A stretch of DNA of 8,658 bases from an uncultured Roseburia sp. (lineage in GTDB: Bacteria > Bacillota > Clostridia > Lachnospirales > Lachnospiraceae), in NCBI GenBank assembly GCA_947070915.1, contig CAMTDY010000122.1, positions 1 to 8,658 on the forward strand. Reading direction: 5' to 3'. Shown here piece after piece: positions 1 to 5,512 of the stretch. Both the position numbers and the translations under genes were made by a program. The notes below the pieces were generated by a model, which saw nothing but the letters and a program-made list of their open reading frames with translations, ran no database searches and was not told the origin of the DNA. Numbering within the stretch: position 1 is the first letter of the stretch; every line of letters starts with the position of its first letter.

Positions 1-1
1 C

Positions 2-3000
2 GCCACAGTAGAGTATCATACCGTCACATTTAAGGACGGAAATAAAGAGATGACAACCCCGGCACAGCAGATTGTCCTAAAGGGAGCTGCGGCATCTGTA
101 CCGGCAGATGCTCCCACAAAGACAGGCTACACGTTCAGCAAGTGGGTAACGGTAGACGGCGGCAGTACAGCCTATGACTTTACGAAAGCAGTTACAGGAA
201 AGACTTCGGCCCACGCAAGCTGGGTGGCAAATACTTATCAGGTAACATTTCATTATCATGGCGCGGACGGCGGAAATACCACCCAGAGCCAAAATGTGAC
301 ATATGACAGCAAATATGGCACCCTTCCCGTACCCTCCAGAACAGGCTATACGTTCAAGGGCTGGTACACTGAAGAAAACGGAAAGGGCAGTAAGGTTGAT
401 GCGGACACGACTGTAAAAACGACATCCGCCCATACTCTCCATGCTTACTGGCTGGACGAAACAGCTCCCAATAAGCCCGTACTGCAGGATGGCGTAACCC
501 TGCCCACAGGCTGGACGAATGCCCAGGACACAATCCCGCTGAAACTATATGACGGCGTGGGAGTGACCGCACTGCTGGTAAGCGTTGACGGAAACCCTTA
601 TGTAGAAGTAAGTGGTTTTTCCGGCGGCACAGGCAGCGTAAATTATAACTACACCGCTGTTCAGGAGGGGGAGCATATCTATCAGTTTAAGGCAGTGGAT
701 GCAGCAGGAAATTCCGCTGAAAGCGGTATACTTACGGTCAAACTGGATCAGACAAAGCCTGTGATCGGTACCCTCATCTATGAAAATGAGGCGCATCTAA
801 ATTTCTGGCATTGGATCATTGGCAAAAAGAGCATGATCATCCATGTGCCTGTCACGGATATAGGCAGCGGCGTGACTAAGATCAGCTACACTTTAACGCC
901 CAGAGACGCAGCAGGAAATCTTGACAGCAGTAAAGCGGAGACAAAGACAGAGGCGGTTACGAACGGCGAGGCAGAGATCACTTTTGACAAGGATTTCCGG
1001 GGGACCATTGCGATTAGCTGTACAGATGGGGCAGGCAATGCTGCAGACAGTGTGACAGTAGGGAAAGAGGCAGGCGGCATTATTATTGAGGACAATGCGC
1101 CGCAGATTGCATTTCAGGCGGAAAATGCCGAACTGTTGCAGACAACGGGAGAGTACAAAACAGCTCCGGACATTACCGTGACCGTAACGGATAACAAGGA
1201 CAATGCGATTTCTGCCGGAATTGCCTCTGTGGGCTACAAAATAGGAAACGGAAGTGAAAAGACCGTAGCCCACGACTACGCGACAGGCATGGTTGTAAAT
1301 GACAGCTTTACGATTCCGGCAGGCGAGATTTCTGCCGGAGAAACGAAAATTACTGTGACAGCCACTGACAATGCGGGAAACAGCGTTACGCAAAACTATA
1401 CAGTTAAAGTGCATACCCATAGTGGCACATTGGTTCAGGCAGTAGAGCCGACCTGTACCGTGGCAGGAAACAAGGAATATTATACCTGTACCTGTGGAAA
1501 GGAGTTCTCAGACAGTGGCTGCACGAATGAGATAACAGACCATACAGAGGTAATCAAAAATGCCCTGGGGCATGATTTTACTGGGAAATACCAGTTTGAT
1601 ACAGAGGAACACTGGAAGAAATGTTCCCGCTGTCCGGCAACGGATTCGAGAGATGAACACAGCTTTGAAGAAGGCGGCATCCATTGTACCAAATGTGAGT
1701 TTGAAAAAGCCGGGGAAGGGCATACACACACAGGGGAATTACATGAAAGGGTAGAGCCAACATGTACCACAGCAGGAAACAAAGAATATTATACCTGTAC
1801 CTGCGGGAAGTGGTTTTCCGACAGCAGTTGTACGGTGGAAATTACAGATAAGTCAAAGATTGAGATAGCGGCGCTGGAACATGATTTCGTAATGAAACAT
1901 GATCAGAACGAACACTGGCAGCAATGTTCCCGCTGTTCTTTAGAACAGTCAAGAGGACCGCATGAATATGATGATAATTCCGACACGGATTGTAATGTAT
2001 GCGGTTATGTAAGAACGGTTCAACATACCCACAGCGGGGTATTGGTTCCGGCAGTAGAACCTACCTGTACGGAGGACGGGCATGAGGCATATTACACCTG
2101 TTCTTGCGGGAAGTGGTTTTCTGACAGTGGCTGTGTGAATGAGATTGCAGACCATGCAAGCGTAATCGTAGAAAAACGTGGGCATGATTTCAGCGGAGAA
2201 TATCAGTCTGATGAAAACGACCATTGGAAAGTATGCTCCCGCTGCGGGGAAACCGAACCAAAGGAGGGTCATGTTTACGATTCCGATACAGACACCGATT
2301 GTAACCAATGCGGCTATCGGAGAAATATTGAAAATCCGGGCAACGTCAGCAAAGATGTGGAAAAGGATGAAAAAGCTCCCGATACAGTATTATCTGACAG
2401 TGCGGAACAACTGGCAGACATCAAATTCATCCTTAACGTAAAAGACGCCGGGGACACGGTAAGCAGCGGCGACAGGACGGCGGTGCAGCAGGCATTAGAT
2501 GGAAATACCGTAGTCAAAGGGTTTTCCGTCGGGCAGTACCTTGACATCAGCCTCTTCAAAGTCATTGGAGATACCCGCAGTGCGATCTCCCAGACGGCAA
2601 GAAAACTGACCATTGTTATCAATGTGCCGGAAAGCCTGAAAAGTAAAGACAGTACAAAGCCAAGAACCTATGCCATTATCCGTGTGCATGACGGCGTGAC
2701 AGAAGTATTGGCGGATTTAGACGGCGATGCCGACACGGTTACGATAGCCACGGACCGATTCTCTGCCTATGCGCTTGTTTACAAAGAGGCAGGGAGTGGA
2801 GCAGATGTGACACCAACGCCGACACCGGGCGGGGGCGACAAACCGACTCCGACACCGGGCGGCAGCGATAAACCAAGCCCGACGCCGGGCGGCAGTGATG
2901 CGCCAAGTCCCACACCAGGTGGCAGCGATAAACCAAGTCCGACACCGGGTGGAAAAGATAACGTCACGCCTGCTCCATCCCCATCCGGAGAACCGGAAAA

Positions 3001-3616
3001 GGCATCCGGCAAAGAAAAAAGGAAAATAGAAATCCATTCTGGTTTGAAAGCCATCCAGACAGGAAAGAAACTGCAAATCTCATGGGGCAGGGTAACAGGA
3101 GCCGACGGCTACGGTGTCTATGTGCAGTATTGTGGAAAGGACTTTAGTGCCAAGTCGTTGAATCAGGTAAAGAGTGGCAAAAAGACAAAGATTACCGTCA
3201 AAAAGGTAAACGGCAAAAAGCTGGATACTACAAAGAACTTCAAACTGTATGTTGTGGCATGGAAATGGAAAAATGGCAAAAAGAGTACCCTTGCCAAAAC
3301 ACTGACGATTCATGTTGCAGGCAAAGACAGTGTAAAATATACCAATGTCAAAAGCATTCAGGCAGGGAAAAGCTCTTATACGCTGAAGAAAGGCGGCACC
3401 GTAATGCTTCATCCAAAAGCTGTCCTGTATGACAAGAACAAAAAGCAGCTTTCCGTAGCCCATTGTAAAGAATTCCGCTATCTGAGCAGCAATAAAAAAG
3501 TAGCAACGGTAACGGCAGGCGGAAAGGTAAAGGCAAAAGGAACGGGTGAGTGTACCATCTATGTCTTTGCGAAAAACGGATGCAGACGGAAGATTAAGAT
3601 CAAGGTAAAGAAATAG
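2..3616 (+). CDS. Giant multidomain surface/secreted protein, 5' end outside window
   Basis: The frame is open to the left window edge, so the gene begins upstream. The ATG at 50 is internal: it lacks a good ribosome binding site and would cut a beta strand (VTFKDG) off an InlB-type repeat. Counting that Met as residue 1, the order is: two InlB B-repeat/Flg_new units (about -12 to 60 and 63-134, with TGYTF.KW/GW cores); three Ig-like modules (136-232, 233-347, 348-454) containing D..AGNS signatures; three Cys-rich repeats of about 100 residues (455-757); a beta-rich module (769-916) ending RFSAYALVY; a TPTPGG linker; an FN3-like module (about 993-1095); and a BIG2-like domain (1096-1188) with SSNKKVATV and G.CTIYV. 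I see no LPXTG motif or C-terminal membrane helix, so attachment, if any, is non-sortase or lies in the missing part. Probable role is adhesion or surface display; the ligand is unknown. Confidence 0.9.
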   Translation, partial: ATVEYHTVTFKDGNKEMTTPAQQIVLKGAAASVPADAPTKTGYTFSKWVTVDGGSTAYDFTKAVTGKTSAHASWVANTYQVTFHYHGADGGNTTQSQNVTYDSKYGTLPVPSRTGYTFKGWYTEENGKGSKVDADTTVKTTSAHTLHAYWLDETAPNKPVLQDGVTLPTGWTNAQDTIPLKLYDGVGVTALLVSVDGNPYVEVSGFSGGTGSVNYNYTAVQEGEHIYQFKAVDAAGNSAESGILTVKLDQTKPVIGTLIYENEAHLNFWHWIIGKKSMIIHVPVTDIGSGVTKISYTLTPRDAAGNLDSSKAETKTEAVTNGEAEITFDKDFRGTIAISCTDGAGNAADSVTVGKEAGGIIIEDNAPQIAFQAENAELLQTTGEYKTAPDITVTVTDNKDNAISAGIASVGYKIGNGSEKTVAHDYATGMVVNDSFTIPAGEISAGETKITVTATDNAGNSVTQNYTVKVHTHSGTLVQAVEPTCTVAGNKEYYTCTCGKEFSDSGCTNEITDHTEVIKNALGHDFTGKYQFDTEEHWKKCSRCPATDSRDEHSFEEGGIHCTKCEFEKAGEGHTHTGELHERVEPTCTTAGNKEYYTCTCGKWFSDSSCTVEITDKSKIEIAALEHDFVMKHDQNEHWQQCSRCSLEQSRGPHEYDDNSDTDCNVCGYVRTVQHTHSGVLVPAVEPTCTEDGHEAYYTCSCGKWFSDSGCVNEIADHASVIVEKRGHDFSGEYQSDENDHWKVCSRCGETEPKEGHVYDSDTDTDCNQCGYRRNIENPGNVSKDVEKDEKAPDTVLSDSAEQLADIKFILNVKDAGDTVSSGDRTAVQQALDGNTVVKGFSVGQYLDISLFKVIGDTRSAISQTARKLTIVINVPESLKSKDSTKPRTYAIIRVHDGVTEVLADLDGDADTVTIATDRFSAYALVYKEAGSGADVTPTPTPGGGDKPTPTPGGSDKPSPTPGGSDAPSPTPGGSDKPSPTPGGKDNVTPAPSPSGEPEKASGKEKRKIEIHSGLKAIQTGKKLQISWGRVTGADGYGVYVQYCGKDFSAKSLNQVKSGKKTKITVKKVNGKKLDTTKNFKLYVVAWKWKNGKKSTLAKTLTIHVAGKDSVKYTNVKSIQAGKSSYTLKKGGTVMLHPKAVLYDKNKKQLSVAHCKEFRYLSSNKKVATVTAGGKVKAKGTGECTIYVFAKNGCRRKIKIKVKK
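1412..2320 (+). repeat. Three tandem ~100-codon Cys/His-rich repeats
   Basis: Copies start at 1412, 1721 and 2024, at the codons for HTHSG or HTHTG, with spacings of 309 and 303 bases. Each copy encodes EPTCT, then YYTC.CGK.FSD..C, then a GHDF or EHDF element, then HW..CSRC, and closes with a C..C pair, giving 8 cysteines per copy and 24 in all. The final C-x2-C...C-x2-C half looks like a zinc ribbon, while the first half could hold disulfides or metal; the sequence does not decide. The DNA is also partly conserved: copies 1 and 2 share a nearly identical stretch around the YYTCTCG codons, and copies 2 and 3 share the CGKWFSD codons. Similar Cys-rich repeats occur in other clostridial surface proteins, generally without an assigned function. 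Confidence 0.85.
2816..2965 (+). repeat. 30-bp tandem repeat encoding TPTPGGSDKP-type linker
   Basis: Five consecutive 10-codon units encode TPTPGGGDKP, TPTPGGSDKP, SPTPGGSDAP, SPTPGGSDKP and SPTPGGKDNV, followed by a degenerate sixth unit (TPAPSPSGEP, to 2995). It is a flexible Pro/Gly spacer of the kind that separates extracellular domains and may span the cell wall. Unit number could change by slippage. Confidence 0.9.
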
Positions 3617-3630
3617 AAAAGCAGATTTGG

Positions 3631-3665
3631 CAAGAGGACGGGAAGCATGACAGCCTGTCCTCTTG
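3631..3665 (+). terminator. Terminator-like hairpin after the surface protein gene
   Basis: A 12-bp stem (CAAGAGGACGGG with CCTGTCCTCTTG, one G-U pair) closes an 11-base loop and starts 14 bases after the TAG stop. The following T run (TTGTTCC) is weak, so termination may be inefficient, but position and stem fit a rho-independent terminator for the large gene. Confidence 0.6.
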
Positions 3666-3894
3666 TTCCATATAGAATGCAAACAGAGGAAAGGAAAATC
3701 CACCAAAGGGGGCGATACTATTCCCTGTCAATCATTATTTGGCCCACCACCGGAAAAAAGGCCTGCTCGTTTCCTCGGCTGTGGCGGATGACCCCATGTG
3801 GGGGCACGCATGATGCATGAAATGCTCACCAACCCCATTTATACTGGCGATTTGGTACAGGGCCGCGGGCTGATACCATAGTCTCCCCCCAAAT
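3666..3894. other. Gap between surface gene and pyrI with degraded DNA
   Basis: About 230 bases without an intact gene. Besides the recombinase scrap it holds a short + strand frame (3677-3820, 47 codons) with no recognisable product, a small inverted repeat CCCCATGTGGGG (3792-3803) and GCATGATGC (3808-3816). No convincing terminator for the leftward pyrBI transcript was found here, although the hairpin at 3631-3665 is symmetric enough to slow a leftward polymerase. The region reads as decayed mobile DNA; that is inference. Confidence 0.5.
3810..3881 (+). pseudogene. Remnant of a large serine recombinase (Recombinase domain scrap)
   Basis: The frame reads MMHE then MLTNPIYTGDLVQGR, then GLIP and a TAG stop. 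The core resembles the conserved segment of the Recombinase domain (PF07508 type) of large serine recombinases, where a motif like L.NP.Y.GD.VQGR precedes the zinc-ribbon region. Only about 23 codons remain: a TGA lies in frame at 3789-3791, and the reading stops just after the motif, so no functional protein is made. The similarity is recognised from memory of the family and the fragment is short, so chance or another origin is possible. It ends 13 bases from the pyrI stop codon, suggesting the scar of an element that once integrated behind pyrI. Confidence 0.45.
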
Positions 3895-4326
3895 TTATTT
3901 AAACTGCCCTTTGAATTTCTGCTCACAGTAGAGACAGCGGTAGATCCGGTTCTTTTTGTCTGTAAGTTTAAAACGGTGGGGCAGCTCCTGTTCAATGGAT
4001 GTGATGCACCGGGGATTTTTGCATTTTATAATATTTGTGACGATATCTGGAAGTGTCAGTGTTCTCTTTTCCACGATTTCATCATTCTCGATGATATTGA
4101 TGGTTATACTTTCATCCAGAACACCAAGAATGTCCAGGTCTACCCGGAGAGGCCCTTCTATCTTTATAATATCTTTTTTTCCCATTTTATTGCTTTTTGC
4201 ATTTTTAATGATTGCCACGCTGCAGTCCAGTTTTTCCAGATTCAGGTATTGATAGATCTCCATGGCGTGCCCCGCTTTGATATGGTCGATCACGACACCC
4301 TGGTTCAGTCCCCCGATATTTAACAT
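3895..4326 (-). CDS. pyrI: Aspartate carbamoyltransferase regulatory subunit
   Basis: PyrI binds the catalytic trimers of PyrB and carries the nucleotide effector site (ATP, CTP, UTP in the E. coli enzyme), setting allosteric control of carbamoyl-aspartate synthesis in the cytoplasm. The 143-residue protein shows the N-terminal allosteric domain (GVVIDHIKAG at residues 10-19; KMGKKDIIKIEG at 47-58) and the C-terminal zinc domain with four ligands: Cys102 and Cys107 in CKNPRC, Cys131 and Cys134 in CLYC. It is about 10 residues shorter than E. coli PyrI (153), mainly at the N terminus. The ATG is set by a strong AGGAGGT 8 bases upstream. It follows pyrB by 42 bases with no terminator between, so the two are co-transcribed. 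No further pyr gene follows it in the window. Confidence 0.97.
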   Translation of the reverse strand: MLNIGGLNQGVVIDHIKAGHAMEIYQYLNLEKLDCSVAIIKNAKSNKMGKKDIIKIEGPLRVDLDILGVLDESITINIIENDEIVEKRTLTLPDIVTNIIKCKNPRCITSIEQELPHRFKLTDKKNRIYRCLYCEQKFKGQFK

Positions 4327-4334
4327 ATAGTTTT

Positions 4335-4341
4335 ACCTCCT
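4335..4341 (-). promoter_or_regulatory. pyrI ribosome binding site
   Basis: AGGAGGT on the minus strand lies 8 bases before the pyrI ATG. It is close to a full match to the 16S tail and fixes the start. It is stronger than the pyrB site, which may help balance the two subunits. Confidence 0.85.
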
Positions 4342-4368
4342 GTCGATGATAAGTAAAAAATATCTCAT

Positions 4369-5286
4369 TTAGATACTGATCTCAAGCAGAGTCAGGATCA
4401 GTGCCATCCGTATATATACACCGTATTGAGCCTGTTTGAAGTATACCGCCCGGGGATCACTGTCTACTTCTGTAGAGATTTCATTTACCCGGGGAAGCGG
4501 GTGGAGTACCAGCATGTCCTCCCGTGCCAGTTTCATTTTGGAGGTGTCCAGAATAAAACTGTCTTTCAGACGGATATAATCTTCTTCATTAAAGAACCGT
4601 TCCCTTTGAACCCTGGTCATGTACAGGATATCCAGATCTCCGATAACGGCGTCCAGATCGCTGACTTCCTGGTAAGGAATATGGTTTTCATCCAGGGTTT
4701 CTTTCCGTAGATAATCTGGGATCTTTAATTCAGGAGGGGAGATCAGCACAAATTCCACTCCGGGATAACGTACCATGGCATCGATCAGGGAGTGTACGGT
4801 GCGCCCAAATTTCAGGTCACCGCAGAAACCGATTTTCAAGTGGTCAAAATGTCCCTTGAGATTTTTGATGGTAAGCAGGTCAGTAAGGGTCTGGGTCGGA
4901 TGATTGTGCCCGCCGTCCCCGGCATTGATGACAGGGATGGAAGAGTACATGGAAGCCACCAGGGGCGCTCCTTCCTTAGGGTGCCTCATGGCACAGATAT
5001 CCGCATAGGAAGAGATGACGCGGATAGTGTCCGCCACGCTTTCTCCCTTGGAAGCAGAGCTTGAATCGGCAGAAGAAAAACCAAGGACACTGCCGCCAAG
5101 ATTCAGCATAGCGGCTTCAAAACTAAGTCTTGTTCGTGTGCTTGGTTCGTAAAAGCAGGTTGCAAGCTTTTTTCCCTTACAACATTCGGTATATTTTTCC
5201 GGTGTTTCCATAATCTGTTCAGCAAGGTGGATCAGTTTATCCAGTTCCTCTACCGACAGGTCCAGAGCATTCATAATATGTCGCAT
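4369..5286 (-). CDS. pyrB: Aspartate carbamoyltransferase catalytic subunit
   Basis: PyrB joins carbamoyl phosphate and L-aspartate to give N-carbamoyl-aspartate, the committed step of pyrimidine synthesis. The 305 residues cover the whole fold. Visible active-site elements are the carbamoyl-phosphate loop FYEPSTRTR (Ser49-Arg53), Lys80 in ASKGES, Arg101, His129-Pro-Thr-Gln132, Arg162 in KFGRT, Arg225-Val-Gln227, and HPLPR (262-266). Length matches the family (E. coli 311). The frame stays open to a GTG at 5298, but that codon overlaps the Shine-Dalgarno stretch GGAGTGAGG, which sits 6 bases before the ATG at 5286. Starting there gives MRHIMNALDLS, a usual PyrB N terminus. It is the first gene of pyrBI and is transcribed divergently from the hydratase gene. 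All catalytic residues appear intact. Confidence 0.97.
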   Translation of the reverse strand: MRHIMNALDLSVEELDKLIHLAEQIMETPEKYTECCKGKKLATCFYEPSTRTRLSFEAAMLNLGGSVLGFSSADSSSASKGESVADTIRVISSYADICAMRHPKEGAPLVASMYSSIPVINAGDGGHNHPTQTLTDLLTIKNLKGHFDHLKIGFCGDLKFGRTVHSLIDAMVRYPGVEFVLISPPELKIPDYLRKETLDENHIPYQEVSDLDAVIGDLDILYMTRVQRERFFNEEDYIRLKDSFILDTSKMKLAREDMLVLHPLPRVNEISTEVDSDPRAVYFKQAQYGVYIRMALILTLLEISI

Positions 5287-5292
5287 AAAATA

Positions 5293-5301
5293 CCTCACTC
5301 C
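5293..5301 (-). promoter_or_regulatory. pyrB ribosome binding site, deciding the start
   Basis: GGAGTGAGG on the minus strand with GAGG 6 bases before the ATG at 5286. The GTG that would extend the protein by four residues lies inside this site, so it is unlikely to be the start. Confidence 0.75.
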
Positions 5302-5314
5302 GTTTGCAAAACGG
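5300..5314 (-). promoter_or_regulatory. Small hairpin touching the pyrB ribosome binding site
   Basis: CCGTTT and AAACGG form a perfect 6-bp stem with a 3-base loop, and its last two bases are part of the GGAGTGAGG site. In the pyrB leader RNA it could slightly mask the site or simply be structural. I see no run of U after it, so it is not a terminator, and no PyrR anti-antiterminator pattern is evident. Confidence 0.35.
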
Positions 5315-5366
5315 TTCTGTCACATTGATTTTACCACAAATTTCATGATATTCTTATATCTTAAAT

Positions 5367-5395
5367 ATTTTACAACATATTATTATAAATTACAA
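5367..5395 (-). promoter_or_regulatory. Sigma-A type promoter for pyrBI
   Basis: On the minus strand TTGTAA (5390-5395) and TAAAAT (5367-5372) are separated by 17 bases, one mismatch each side or close to it from consensus. A start near 5360 would give a leader of about 74 bases before the pyrB ATG. That leader would begin at an inverted repeat, GATAT..ATATC (5347-5360). The surrounding DNA is very AT-rich, so other -10-like sequences exist and this choice is tentative. Confidence 0.55.
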
Positions 5396-5401
5396 TATTG
5401 T
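5392..5401. promoter_or_regulatory. Palindrome ACAATATTGT on the pyrB -35 box
   Basis: A perfect 10-base palindrome overlaps the proposed pyrB -35 hexamer and lies about 32 bases upstream of the -35 of the divergent hydratase promoter. The position suits an operator that could repress pyrB, but in AT-rich DNA such a short palindrome can arise by chance. I cannot assign a regulator. Confidence 0.25.
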
Positions 5402-5432
5402 TTTTCCTGGTTGCCGTATTTTTAAATTTTAT

Positions 5433-5461
5433 TTGCAAAATACAGGGATAAGAAGTATAAT
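5433..5461 (+). promoter_or_regulatory. Sigma-A type promoter for the hydratase gene
   Basis: TTGCAA (5433-5438) and a consensus TATAAT (5456-5461) with a 17-base spacer. Transcription would begin near 5468, giving a leader of about 45 bases. This is the clearest promoter in the window. Confidence 0.75.
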
Positions 5462-5498
5462 ATTGAATCGAGATGGGTGAAGTAAGGAACGCATTTTG

Positions 5499-5505
5499 AA
5501 AGGAG
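5499..5505 (+). promoter_or_regulatory. Hydratase ribosome binding site
   Basis: AAAGGAG ends 7 bases before the ATG at 5513, which supports that start. Confidence 0.8.
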
Positions 5506-5512
5506 AGATAAG

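Noticed and set aside
50..52. ATG as the true start of the surface protein
   Set aside because: The frame is open to the window edge, the upstream codons encode the first strand of an InlB-type repeat, and no good ribosome binding site precedes this ATG.
2779..3054. Minus-strand open frame with Pro-Gly-Val-Gly repeats
   Set aside because: It is the antisense of the TPTPGG linker; its repetitiveness comes from the 30-bp repeat and it has no supported start.
3080..3706. Minus-strand open frame of about 208 codons
   Set aside because: Antisense shadow of the Lys-rich end of the surface protein, where stop codons are rare on the opposite strand. Composition is Cys/Phe-rich and matches no family I know.
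3677..3820. 47-codon plus-strand frame in the gap before pyrI
   Set aside because: No recognisable domain, atypical composition, and it overlaps the recombinase scrap in another frame.
3976..4323. Plus-strand open frames opposite pyrI
   Set aside because: PyrI on the other strand has intact family motifs and a strong ribosome binding site; the opposite frames look like random translation.
5296..5298. GTG as the pyrB start
   Set aside because: It lies within the ribosome binding site for the ATG 12 bases further on, which gives the usual PyrB N terminus.
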